From CAYUYV01 sp964561475 (GTDB taxonomy: Bacteria > Pseudomonadota > Alphaproteobacteria > JAJFIK01), in contig CAZLPU010000010.1 in assembly GCA_964561475.1 (NCBI GenBank), positions 1 through 64,000 on the forward strand: a stretch of DNA of 64,000 bases. Direction: 5' to 3'. The position numbers and the translations under genes were made by a program. Numbering within the stretch: the stretch's first letter is position 1; every line of letters starts with the position of its first letter. Positions 41,278 to 50,397 of this stretch are shown here, in pieces. The notes below the pieces were generated by a model, which ran no database searches, had not been told where the DNA came from, and saw only the letters and a program-made list of their open reading frames with translations.

Positions 41278-41511
41278 CGCTCACGGCGCGTAGCGCCTCC
41301 GCGGGGGCGGCGCAAAGGCGCCGGGCTGCGGTCGCAGCCTTGGGGGTGGTTGGTTTCGCTCACGGCGCGTGGCGCCTCCGCGGGGGCGGCGCAAGGGCGC
41401 CGGGCTACGGTCGCAGCCTTGGGGGTGGTTGGTTTCGCTCACGGCGCGTGGCGCCTCCGCGGGGGCGGCGCACGGGCGCCGGGCTGCGGTCGCAGCCTTG
41501 GGGGTGGTTGG
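41275..41511 (+). repeat. three tandem 79-bp repeats (amplified core of the dispersed element)
   Basis: Units start at 41275, 41354 and 41433 with TTTCGCTCACGGCGCG and end in GGGGGTGGTTGG. They differ at only a handful of positions (for example TAGCGCC vs TGGCGCC, CAAAGG/CAAGGG/CACGGG). Each unit has a perfect GGCTGCG-GT-CGCAGCC hairpin. The first ~70 bases of each unit match the right part of the elements at 17913 and 56216. Confidence 0.95.
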
Positions 41512-41638
41512 ATTCGGTCTTTGTACAGAGTGTTATCACGGAAGCATGGGGACGCAGGTCGCAGCGTCTTGTTCTGGCGCTGGGTCAGGGTCGCCGCATT
41601 TAGCGTGGGGTGTTCCATGACAGAGCGGCTGGAACGCA

Positions 41639-41670
41639 AAAAGCGCCCGCAGTTGCCCGCGAGCGCTTTT
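41639..41670. terminator. bidirectional intrinsic terminator between DUF6362-type gene and terS
   Basis: AAAAGCGC (41639-41646) pairs with GCGCTTTT (41663-41670) around a 16-base loop, preceded by A and followed by T on the respective strands. On the minus strand it would stop transcripts of the gene ending at 41688 before they reach terS. Confidence 0.7.
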
Positions 41671-41687
41671 CCTCAGTGTTGATCAAA

Positions 41688-42182
41688 TCATACCGATTTC
41701 CGGCACGGATGGCAAGAGGGTTTTTCGTTCCCCGCCGGATTTTTTTCCATCATGGCAGTGATCAACGTGGCGATCTTCCGACGCCAGAACTCTCCGGACC
41801 GGCCCCGCAGTCTCGCGATCTGGCGGTAACTGTAGCCATAGGCCCGCAGGCGCAGCAGCCACACAAAGGGCTTTTCCCTGGGGCCGATCAGGGACAGGGC
41901 GGGCAGCATGTCATCCACTTCCGCCGGTGTCGGACGGAACCGGGCCAGACGGGATCGCTCCCGGGCCAGTTCCTCTTCCCCCAACACATCCCCGGCGCAC
42001 AGAAGAATCCGCGGCCAGGTGGTCTGGGTGCCCCGGAGAAAGCGGTGATCCGGATCCGCCACGGCATCGAGGGTCTTCAGGGCCGTGAAAATCCGCTCCT
42101 GGGTGGTCTCCACTCCGTCCGCTTGGGCAGAGGGCGGAGTATCGGGCGCCGACAGGTCGGGGGCAATTGCGCGTGTGGCCAT
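41688..42182 (-). CDS. DUF6362-type phage-associated protein
   Basis: A 164-residue protein from the ATG at 42182 (GGGAGACC upstream). Core: RIFTALKTLDAVADPDHRFL, RGTQTTWPRILLCAGDVLGE, then LLRLRAYGYSYRQIARLRGR with an HTH-like 'Y-R-Q-I-A' motif, and FWRRKIATLITAMM. Such proteins usually sit just upstream of terminase genes in alphaproteobacterial prophages and may be regulators of late genes, which is inference. First recognisable gene of the phage block on this strand. Confidence 0.65.
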   Translation of the reverse strand: MATRAIAPDLSAPDTPPSAQADGVETTQERIFTALKTLDAVADPDHRFLRGTQTTWPRILLCAGDVLGEEELARERSRLARFRPTPAEVDDMLPALSLIGPREKPFVWLLRLRAYGYSYRQIARLRGRSGEFWRRKIATLITAMMEKNPAGNEKPSCHPCRKSV

Positions 42183-42425
42183 GGCGGTGGTCTCCCAGTG
42201 GTGAAAGTCAATGGTCGATTTGAAGGGCCGGACCCAATGGATCGGTTCGAGCGGGCCGGGTCTGTCATCACGGGGAAACTCTAGGGGCACCCGGCCGCAT
42301 GGGGATAACTGTCCGGACCAGGATTGGCGCGATCAACTTATCCGCACGCGCGGGGAGCCGGAATACGCTTGCCATACGGATCAACGGGACGGGCCAGGGC
42401 CCGCACGGACCAGGGGAGAGCGGAG

Positions 42426-42689
42426 ATGGCGTTCAAGGACACATTCAGCTATCACGAGGCGGTAAAGGCCCTGAAGGCCCTGGACGAGGCCCGCCAGCAT
42501 CTTGAAACCGCCCAGACCGCCTTTGAGGAGGCCGCCCGCCACGAGGAAGCCACAGGACCGGCGGAAAGTGTCGTTGGCGGGATCGAGGACCTTTTGTCCG
42601 ATCTCGAGGCGGAAAGTGAGTCCCTGCGCGACCGGGTGGGCCGGTTCGACGAACATGACGGTGCGACGTGGTATGCGGATCAAGACTGA
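42426..42689 (+). CDS. small coiled-coil protein, unknown
   Basis: An 87-residue, Ala/Glu-rich helical protein (MAFKDTFSYHEAVKALKALD) predicted to form a coiled coil, ending FDEHDGATWYADQD. GGGGAGAGCGGAG precedes the ATG. It overlaps the next gene's start. Not obviously phage-derived; function unknown. Confidence 0.6.
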   Translation: MAFKDTFSYHEAVKALKALDEARQHLETAQTAFEEAARHEEATGPAESVVGGIEDLLSDLEAESESLRDRVGRFDEHDGATWYADQD

Positions 42690-43992
42690 CTTGAAGAGGA
42701 CAAGGCGCGGGGCGGCGCTGGCGAGTGGCCTGTGGCTGGCTGTGGCCCTTGCGGGTCCGGCGCTCTCCAGCCCCACGCCTCCACTCCCTGATGAACAGGC
42801 TGATGAACGGGCCGGATCGACCCAGAGTACGGCGCCCCAGGCCATTGTTCTGACACCGGTCCAACTGACGGCCCTGAACATCGTGATGGATCCGGAAGGC
42901 TTCATCACTGAAGACCTGCACCGGGCATTCTGGCGCGATCTACCCGATACGGTGACCGGGGAGCCCATTGCCGCCGATGGTCTGGCGGCAGGACTGGAGC
43001 GCACGATCACCGCCGCCACCCGGTTTCAGCGGGAAATCTGGCGCAGCGCACGGCGGAGCCTCGCGGCGGGCGAGGTGGAAAAATCCCCGGGCTTCGAGGC
43101 GGCCAGAGCCGCGGCCCTGACCCTGGTGACCGGATACATGCCCGTCGAGACCATACAACCGGATACGGGCGCTGAGGATATCGGCACCGGGAGTGGCCCG
43201 AACTCCAACAGCGATGACGCCAGCGATCACACCGGTGATGATCGGGACGGCGACCGGGGTGATGGGTACGATGCCTGGCGTCGGGCGGCCCAGTCCGCCC
43301 TCACCCAGGCGGATGCCCTCCTTTTCGCCGCCGCCAATAAGGCCCCCCTGCCCAGCCCCTCGGGACCTGTCCCCGTCACCCAGGAGCGGATCACCGGCGT
43401 GCTCTCGCGGCTCGACAGTGCGCTTGCCCGTCTCGATCTCCTGCTCAAACCCGACTACACGCCCCGGCCGGTTGCCCGGCCCTATCAGGACGCGGGCGTT
43501 GTCCTCACCTGGCCCACCCCCTTCGCCGTGGACAGAATCGGCCCGACCGCCGCGAGCCAGAGCGATCCGAATGGGTCTCTCAAGGGAACCCAAGGGGCAG
43601 CGACCCGCCAGAGGGTTACGGGCAGCACGACGCTCACCAATCGCACCGGTCCGGACAGCTTCCTGTTCGTGACCGCGATCACGTTTTCGGGATCCTTGCC
43701 CGATGGGAAGGACGCCCTGGAACGCCTTGTCCGCAGCGCGCTCGCCCAGGCCGGTGGGTCTGAAGCACAGGTGGAACCCGCCGAATGGCAGGGGCGCAGG
43801 GCCGCAGTAGGGGAAGGCCGGGCCAGCGACGGCAAAAACCGGGCCTGGGCCTCGGCCATGGCCATTCCCATGCCGGAACGCCGGATGGCCATAACCCTGA
43901 CCGCCCTGTCGGGCACCTCCGCCGGCACCGCCCGGGATTTGAGGGAAGACCTTGAAAACGCTCTCGCTCTTCTGCCCCTGGACCCTGAGTGA
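42673..43992 (+). CDS. secreted protein of unknown function
   Basis: A 439-residue protein with an N-terminal basic region and signal-like helix (AALASGLWLAVALAGPALS), an acidic Asp/Gly-rich low-complexity stretch near residues 180-205, and a C-terminal alpha/beta region containing TGPDSFLFVTAITFSGSLPD. The start is uncertain: ATG 42673 is preferred, ATG 42655 is possible, neither has a strong ribosome-binding site. No family recognised. Confidence 0.6.
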   Translation: MRIKTDLKRTRRGAALASGLWLAVALAGPALSSPTPPLPDEQADERAGSTQSTAPQAIVLTPVQLTALNIVMDPEGFITEDLHRAFWRDLPDTVTGEPIAADGLAAGLERTITAATRFQREIWRSARRSLAAGEVEKSPGFEAARAAALTLVTGYMPVETIQPDTGAEDIGTGSGPNSNSDDASDHTGDDRDGDRGDGYDAWRRAAQSALTQADALLFAAANKAPLPSPSGPVPVTQERITGVLSRLDSALARLDLLLKPDYTPRPVARPYQDAGVVLTWPTPFAVDRIGPTAASQSDPNGSLKGTQGAATRQRVTGSTTLTNRTGPDSFLFVTAITFSGSLPDGKDALERLVRSALAQAGGSEAQVEPAEWQGRRAAVGEGRASDGKNRAWASAMAIPMPERRMAITLTALSGTSAGTARDLREDLENALALLPLDPE

Positions 43993-44150
43993 GCGCAGCC
44001 CTCTTTGCGACGGCCCGTGACATCTGAACCAAGGATTAAGGCTGGCCGCTTTCGCCGAGGCCCATTAGCATGGTGGTTCGGTGTAAGGCCAAAATGATCC
44101 TATCGCCGGTGTGGCGGCCGACGATATGGCGACAGCGGGGGGCAAATTCC

Positions 44151-47090
44151 GTGCGTTTTCAACAGCTTTTCCTTGGTGCGGCCACGGCTGCTCTCACCGC
44201 TCTCATGGCAACGGCCCCGGCGAGCGCCGAGTTGTCCGGCCATGACGCCGCAAGCATGGCAACCCCGATCGCTCTTGAAGCCCGGGTTCGCGCCCATGCG
44301 GATGTGCCCGCCCTGCTGCATCCCGCCCTGCTTCACCCGGGCAAGCGCTTGATTGAAGACGCCGAAGACGAGGCTGCCGCCCAGGCTGTGGAGTCCGAGG
44401 ACGCGACAACGGAAGCGGGTGAGGACGCGGAACAGCCAAACAGCGAGGACGAGGCGGAGGAGACCCTCGAGGAATTCACCGAGACTTTCGAGGTAACCGA
44501 GGGTCTGTTCACGTTCTACCGGGACCCGGAGAATGGCGAACTCTTTATGGCGATCGGTGCGGACCAGTTCGATCAGGAGTTCATCTATTTCTCGACCATG
44601 TCCAAGGGGATCAACTGGCTCTTTCCCTACAATTACGGCATCTACCGGTTCAATTCCGTGTTCAGTCTGCGCCGGCATTTCGACCGGGTCGAGCTTCAGT
44701 TCGAGAACACGAATTATCATTTTGATGCGGACAATGCCCTGTCCCGGGCCAAGGATGCCAATGTCTCCCCGGGCCTTGCGTTCGTCACCAAGGTGAAGGC
44801 CACCAGCGCGGACGGGAACACGGTGCTGATTCCGGCTACGGAACTGTTCGTCTCCAGCACCCTGGATCCGGTGAAGGTCAGCTTTCCGGGCGCGGGCCTG
44901 CCCTTCAATTTGCGCCGGCTGAACAAGAAGAAATCGAAGGTCACGGATATCCGGGGTTATGAGGACAATGTGGATGTGGTCGTGGACTATACCTATGACG
45001 GCCCCTCCTCCGCCCTGACCGGTTTTGCCCCGGCCGGGCTGACCGATCCCCGTTATGTCACCGTTGGCGTGCAGCACAGCTTTATCGCCATGCCCGACGA
45101 CGGGTTCACCCCCCGTCTCGCCGACCAGCGGGTGGGCTTTTTCACCCAGCGGATCGACGATCAGACGGCGACGGACGATGTCACCCCCTACCGGGATCTG
45201 GTGCACCGCTGGCGGCTTGTGCCCCAGGACCCGGATGCCGCCCTGTCCGATCCGGTCGAGCCCATTGTCTGGTGGATCGAGAACACCACGCCGCTGGAAT
45301 ACCGGGACGCGATCCGGGAAGGGGTTCTGCGCTGGAACAGGGCCTTCGAGGCGGCGGGCATTTCCAATGCCATCCAGGTGCGGATCCAGCCCGACGACGC
45401 GGACTGGGATGCGGGCGACATCCGCTACAATGTGCTGCGCTGGACCTCCTCGCCGACCCCGCCTTATGGCGGCTACGGCCCCAGCTTCACCAATCCACGG
45501 ACCGGTGAAATCATCGGTGCGGATGTGATGTTGGAACTCGACTTCGTGCGGGTCTTCAAGCAGGAGGCCAGGATCCATGGTCCTGCACAACTGTCCCGCA
45601 TGGCTCCGCCCCGATTCGAACCGGTGGAACGGGCCGTGGAGATCGCCGCCGAGGCCGCTCTTAGTGGTGATCTGGACTCGGTCCGCCGGGCCTTGCGGGA
45701 TGCGGGGATCCACGACCACCAGCACCAGCACCATGACGGGCATAACCACGGCGCCACCCAGGGACTGTTCGCCCACGGTGTGCCCCTGAGTTCCGCCATG
45801 GGCGCTCATTATTGTGACCTGGGCACCCAGCTTTCCATGAAGGCGGCGGCGGCGCGCACACTGCTCCAGGCCAATGGCGCGGCGGAGGAGTATGAAGAAG
45901 AACTGCTCAAACAGGTGCTGTACTTCCTGGCCCTCCATGAGGTGGGGCACACCCTGGGCCTGAACCACAATTTCAAATCCAGCCAGCGGTTCCCTTTCGC
46001 GGACATTCACGACAAGGCCGTGACCGGCGAGGCCCTCACCGGGTCGGTGATGGAGTATCCGGGCATCAACATCGCGCCGGACGGCACGGAGCAGGGCCAG
46101 TTCATGCCCGGTGAACCGGGCAGCTATGACATCTGGGCCATACGCTTTGGCTATACGCCGAACCTGGACGATGAGGCCCGCACGGCGCTGCTGGCGGAAT
46201 CCACCAAGCCCGAACATGCCTTCGGCAATGATGCGGACGCCATGGCCAGCGTCGGCTTCAACGGCATCGATCCCCGGGTGATGATCTGGGACATGTCCGA
46301 TGACGCCCTGGCCTATGCCATGGCCCATCTGGATCAGATCGGTTCGACGACGGACAAACTGCTCAACAAGCTCTCCGAGGACGGAGAAACCTGGGCCGGT
46401 GTCCGTTCGGCCTTCTTCAGTCTGATCAACGACCGCATCACCTCCAGCCTGACCATCGCCAATTATGTGGGCGGCGTGGAAGTGGAACGCTTCGTTGCGG
46501 GCCAGGAGGGCAGCGAGGCCATGAAGCCCTACACACCCGTGGCGGCGGAGCGGCAGAAAGCGGCCATCCAGAACCTGCGGGAAAACGTGTTCGCGCCGGA
46601 TGCCTTCAAGGTGGATTCCGAACTCGCGCGCCACCTCCAGCCGGAACGCCGGGGCTTTGATTTCTTCGGCACGTCGGAGGATTTCCCCCTCCACGAGGCG
46701 GCCCTGTTCACCCAGGACATCGCCCTGGCCCAGCTCATGAGCCCGTTCACCATGCGCCGGGTGGTCAATTCCACGCTTTACGGCAATGAATACCGGGCGA
46801 TCGAGTATCTGACCGATCTGACCAAGGCAGTGTTCGAAGATGATGCCCGGAGCAATGTGAACACCTTCCGGCAGAACCTTCAGATCCGCTATGTGACCCG
46901 TCTGATCGTCATGCTGATTCTTCCGTTCTATGACGATGTTTCCCAGTCCGCCGCCCTGGCGAGCCTCCGGGAAGTGCGCACCCTGATCACGCCGCCCTTC
47001 CTGAATATCGGCATGCCGGACCTGGACAAGGAAACGAAAGCCCACCGGCGCCATGTGCGCCAGTTGCTGCGGGCCGTGGGCATCTTCTGA
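44151..47090 (+). CDS. zinc-dependent metalloprotease (DUF5117/DUF4953 type), copy 1
   Basis: A 979-residue secreted protease. Signal peptide MRFQQLFLGAATAALTALMA (from GTG 44151), then an acidic linker (EDEAAAQAVESEDATTEAGE), the DUF5118/DUF5117 body (FTFYRDPENGELFMAIGADQ) and the catalytic segment LHEVGHTLGLNHNFKSS (H596, E597, H600, third ligand H606). C-terminal HRRHVRQLLRAVGIF is typical. It shares the family organisation with the next gene. The GTG start is supported because both paralogues have GCGGGGG ~9 bases before a GTG that opens the signal peptide. A His-rich insert (HDHQHQHHDGHNH) precedes the active site and may bind metal. Confidence 0.88.
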   Translation: MRFQQLFLGAATAALTALMATAPASAELSGHDAASMATPIALEARVRAHADVPALLHPALLHPGKRLIEDAEDEAAAQAVESEDATTEAGEDAEQPNSEDEAEETLEEFTETFEVTEGLFTFYRDPENGELFMAIGADQFDQEFIYFSTMSKGINWLFPYNYGIYRFNSVFSLRRHFDRVELQFENTNYHFDADNALSRAKDANVSPGLAFVTKVKATSADGNTVLIPATELFVSSTLDPVKVSFPGAGLPFNLRRLNKKKSKVTDIRGYEDNVDVVVDYTYDGPSSALTGFAPAGLTDPRYVTVGVQHSFIAMPDDGFTPRLADQRVGFFTQRIDDQTATDDVTPYRDLVHRWRLVPQDPDAALSDPVEPIVWWIENTTPLEYRDAIREGVLRWNRAFEAAGISNAIQVRIQPDDADWDAGDIRYNVLRWTSSPTPPYGGYGPSFTNPRTGEIIGADVMLELDFVRVFKQEARIHGPAQLSRMAPPRFEPVERAVEIAAEAALSGDLDSVRRALRDAGIHDHQHQHHDGHNHGATQGLFAHGVPLSSAMGAHYCDLGTQLSMKAAAARTLLQANGAAEEYEEELLKQVLYFLALHEVGHTLGLNHNFKSSQRFPFADIHDKAVTGEALTGSVMEYPGINIAPDGTEQGQFMPGEPGSYDIWAIRFGYTPNLDDEARTALLAESTKPEHAFGNDADAMASVGFNGIDPRVMIWDMSDDALAYAMAHLDQIGSTTDKLLNKLSEDGETWAGVRSAFFSLINDRITSSLTIANYVGGVEVERFVAGQEGSEAMKPYTPVAAERQKAAIQNLRENVFAPDAFKVDSELARHLQPERRGFDFFGTSEDFPLHEAALFTQDIALAQLMSPFTMRRVVNSTLYGNEYRAIEYLTDLTKAVFEDDARSNVNTFRQNLQIRYVTRLIVMLILPFYDDVSQSAALASLREVRTLITPPFLNIGMPDLDKETKAHRRHVRQLLRAVGIF

Positions 47091-47378
47091 TTGCGGTCGC
47101 GGGATGGGGCCAAGCCCCCGTCCCGTCCGGAGGATCGAGGCGGGTTGTTATCAAAACGGACCCGCCGATTTGTTGAAGAAACCGTATCGGCGTGAGGCCG
47201 GACGGCGGGTACCATGACTTTGAATGGGGCGGGTTCCGGTCTGACCGGGGCGCCCGCCGGACAGGGGCATTCAGGCCCCGGGGGCATCCCGAACCCGGTC
47301 TTGCGGCTTGCGCCGGATCCGGGGCCGGATCTTGCCCACGGCGCCTGAAGATCGCCGATGACAAGCGGGGGACGTTCC

Positions 47379-50219
47379 GTGCTGAACAGACATCTTCTTC
47401 TGGGCGCTGCCTGCGCCGCCATCGCCACCGGCCTGAGCTTGAGCCTGCCGGCGTCCGCCGTGGCAGGGAACACCGGTCTGACCGACGGGGCGATCGCCTC
47501 CCCTGCCCCCATCGCCATTCCAGCCGCCAACCCCCGCGCGGAGGAGGCCGAAGAGGATGCCGCCGAGGACAAGGCCATTGAGGGCTGGGACTCGGAGGAG
47601 GAAGAAGAGGAAGACGCCGAGCAGGAGGGCGATGACGAAGAGGACAAGACCCTCGAGGAGTATGTCGCCGATTTCGAGATGATCGAGGGCATGTTCACCT
47701 TCTACCGGAACCGGGAAGACGGTGAACTCTATATGGCGGTGAATGCGGATCAGTTCGAGCGGGAATACATCTACTTCTCCCACATGCTGAACGGTTCGCC
47801 CTCCGTGATCGCCTTTGCGGGCATGTATCGGTTCACGGGCGTCTTCAGCCTGCGCCGCCATTATGACCGGGTCGAACTGCAATTCGAGAACACCAATTAT
47901 TATTTCGACCCGGACAATGCCCTGTCCCGGGCGAAAGACGCCAACATCTCCCCGGCCCTGGCCCATGTGACCAAGGTGGAGGCCACCAGCGAAGACGGCA
48001 ACACGGTCCTGATCCCGGTCACCAAGCTGTTCATCAGCGCCGATCTGGACCCTGTGAAGTTTTCCTTCCCGGATTTCGAGCCGCCCTTCGGCCTCGGCAA
48101 GCGGGACGAAAAGAAGTCCAAAGTGACAGATGTGCGCGGCTATGAGCGCAATGTGGACGTGGTCGGCGAGTACACTTTCAACGGCAAGGCGTCCGCCCTG
48201 TTCGGTCCCGTGCCCGGGGGTATCACCGATCCGCGTTACGTCACCCTGCGCCTCCAGCACAGCTTCATCGAGATGCCGGAGGAAGGCTTCACCCCGCGCA
48301 TCGCCGATCAGCGGGTCGGTTTCTTCACGGACCGGGTGACAGATCAGACGGCCACGGATGATGTCACACCCTACCGGGATCTGGTCCAGCGCTGGCGGTT
48401 GGTCCCCCAGGATCCGGATGCGGACGTCTCCGACCCGGTCGAACCCATTGTCTGGTGGATCGAGAACACCACGCCGGTGGAGTACCGGGAAGCGGTGCGC
48501 GAGGGCACCCTGCGCTGGAACGAAGCCTTCGAGGCGGCGGGCATTTCCAATGCCATCGTCGTGCGCCAGCAGCCCGACGACGCGGACTGGGACGCCGGCG
48601 ACATCGACAAGAACGTGCTGCGCTGGACCTCCTCTCCGAACCCGCCTTTCGGCGGCTATGGCCCAAGCTTCACCAATCCCCGGACCGGTGAAATCGTGGG
48701 CGCGGATATCATGCTGGAACTGGTCTATGTCACCAACCGCATGCGGCTGAGTGACATTTACGGCACCCAGGCCCTGAACGCCCTGATGCCCCAAAAGCAT
48801 GAAGGGGTGGAGCGGGCGGTGGAAGCCGTCTCCGCCGTTGGTCTGCTGGCTGATGAAGACATGCTGCGCGAGGCCGTCAAGGATACGGGGCACACGGCGC
48901 ATCACCCGGGCTTTGCCCACCATCTGGCCCACCACAAGGGCTGCCAGTTCGGCCTCCACCAGGCGTTCGAACTGAGTGCGGGCCTCGATATTCTTCAGAC
49001 CAGCGGTGCCAGCGAGGAGGAGATGGCGGAACTGGTCAACCAAGCCATCTATGAACTCGTGCTCCACGAAGTCGGGCACACCCTCGGCCTGTCCCACAAT
49101 ATGAAGGCCAGCCAGCTCCATGGTCCCGACGAGATCCACGACAAGGACGTGACCGGCGAGGTCGTGGTGGGGTCCGTGATGGATTACTCCACGGTGAACC
49201 TGGCGCCGGAAGGCAAGGAGCAGGGCCAGTACTACACCACCCGGCCCGGGCCCTACGACACCTGGGCCATTCAATTCGGCTACACACCGAGCCTGGATGA
49301 GGAAGGCCGGGCCACCCTGCTGGCAGGCTCCACGAAGCCGGAACTGGCCTTCGGCAATGATGCCGACGACATGCGCTCTGCCGGAGGCGGCGGGATCGAC
49401 CCCCGGGTGATGATCAATGATCTGTCCTCGGATGCTCTTGCCTACTCCATCGCGCGGATGGGACTGATCAATTCCACCCTGGACGAACTCCAGGCTTCTT
49501 TCACCAAGCCCGGTGAGACCTGGGCCGGAATGCGCGACGCCTATATGCGCCTGTGGACCTCCCGCTGGCGCAATGGCCTGAACATGGCCAACTATGTGGG
49601 CGGTGTGCAGGTGGAACGGTTCGTCGCCGGCCAGGAAGGGTCCGACAATCTCACCCCTTATACCCCCGTGCCCCTGGATTTCCAGAAAAGCGCGGTCCAG
49701 AACCTGCGCGAGAACCTGTTTGCGCCCTCCGCCTTCGAGGTGGACCCGGAACTTGCCCGGCACATGCAGGCGGAACGCCGGGGCTTTGACTTCTTCGGTG
49801 GCGGCGAGGACATGAAGTTCCACGAGATGATCCGTCTGGCCCAGGACGTATCCCTGGCCCAGCTCACCAGCCCGTTCACCATGCGCCGGGTGGTCAACTC
49901 CACCCTGTACGGCAACGAGTATCCGGCCATCGATTTCCTCAGCGACCTGACCAAGGCCGTGTTCGAGGACGATGCCCAGACCGATGTGAACACCATCCGT
50001 CAGAACCTGCAGATCCGCTATGTGACCCGGCTGATCGTCATGCTGATCACCCCCTTCTATGACGATGTGTCCAAGTCGGCGGCCCTGGCCAGCCTCCGGG
50101 AGGTCAAGTCGATACTGAGCCCGCCGTTCTTCGGCATCGGCGCGCCCACCTTGAATGCCGAGACCAAGGCTCACCGGCGCCATGTGCAGCTTCTGCTGCG
50201 GGCCGTGGGCATCAACTGA
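47379..50219 (+). CDS. zinc-dependent metalloprotease (DUF5117/DUF4953 type), copy 2
   Basis: A 946-residue paralogue of the preceding gene. Signal peptide MLNRHLLLGAACAAIATGLS, an even more acidic linker (WDSEEEEEEDAEQEGDDEED), FTFYRNREDGELYMAVNADQ and the zinc motif LHEVGHTLGLSHNMKAS (H563, E564, H567, H573). Large blocks are identical or nearly so to copy 1 (for example YGNEY, QTATDDVTPYRDLV, GGYGPSFTNPRTGEI), so the pair arose by tandem duplication with later divergence. It lacks most of the His-rich insert, having HTAHHPGFAHHLAHHKG instead. Followed by a strong terminator. Confidence 0.88.
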   Translation: MLNRHLLLGAACAAIATGLSLSLPASAVAGNTGLTDGAIASPAPIAIPAANPRAEEAEEDAAEDKAIEGWDSEEEEEEDAEQEGDDEEDKTLEEYVADFEMIEGMFTFYRNREDGELYMAVNADQFEREYIYFSHMLNGSPSVIAFAGMYRFTGVFSLRRHYDRVELQFENTNYYFDPDNALSRAKDANISPALAHVTKVEATSEDGNTVLIPVTKLFISADLDPVKFSFPDFEPPFGLGKRDEKKSKVTDVRGYERNVDVVGEYTFNGKASALFGPVPGGITDPRYVTLRLQHSFIEMPEEGFTPRIADQRVGFFTDRVTDQTATDDVTPYRDLVQRWRLVPQDPDADVSDPVEPIVWWIENTTPVEYREAVREGTLRWNEAFEAAGISNAIVVRQQPDDADWDAGDIDKNVLRWTSSPNPPFGGYGPSFTNPRTGEIVGADIMLELVYVTNRMRLSDIYGTQALNALMPQKHEGVERAVEAVSAVGLLADEDMLREAVKDTGHTAHHPGFAHHLAHHKGCQFGLHQAFELSAGLDILQTSGASEEEMAELVNQAIYELVLHEVGHTLGLSHNMKASQLHGPDEIHDKDVTGEVVVGSVMDYSTVNLAPEGKEQGQYYTTRPGPYDTWAIQFGYTPSLDEEGRATLLAGSTKPELAFGNDADDMRSAGGGGIDPRVMINDLSSDALAYSIARMGLINSTLDELQASFTKPGETWAGMRDAYMRLWTSRWRNGLNMANYVGGVQVERFVAGQEGSDNLTPYTPVPLDFQKSAVQNLRENLFAPSAFEVDPELARHMQAERRGFDFFGGGEDMKFHEMIRLAQDVSLAQLTSPFTMRRVVNSTLYGNEYPAIDFLSDLTKAVFEDDAQTDVNTIRQNLQIRYVTRLIVMLITPFYDDVSKSAALASLREVKSILSPPFFGIGAPTLNAETKAHRRHVQLLLRAVGIN

Positions 50220-50266
50220 TCCCGGTTCGGGGGAGCGGCTGGCGCCTCTCTTTCAAGACATCGAAG

Positions 50267-50298
50267 GCCCGGATCCCAACCAGGATCCGGGCTTTTTT
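50267..50298 (+). terminator. intrinsic terminator after the metalloprotease pair
   Basis: GCCCGGATCC (50267-50276), loop of six, GGATCCGGGC (50283-50292), then six T. Confidence 0.95.
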
Positions 50299-50397
50299 CA
50301 TGACCGGATCGCAATGCGGTTTTCCGCCATATTTCAGGCCATTATGACGGCCTGGAGTGAGTGAACGGGTCATCAGCATCAAGGGCCGGAGGCAGTC

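Noticed and set aside
41275..41511. CRISPR array
   Set aside because: The units are direct tandem 79-mers with no spacers and no cas genes nearby.
42183..42425. LexA/SOS box or clear sigma-70 promoter for the phage block
   Set aside because: No GTTC-N7-GTTC and no convincing -35/-10 pair could be found; the promoter stays unassigned.
26500..42450. Prophage attachment sites
   Set aside because: I compared the flanks at 26500-26930 and 42183-42425 by eye and found no convincing direct repeat and no tRNA gene, so no att pair is reported.
47271..50183. 970-residue minus-strand open frame
   Set aside because: Mirror of the metalloprotease gene; composition is shadow-like and lacks domains. The same holds for 44100-47054 (984 residues) and 8915-10762 (615 residues).
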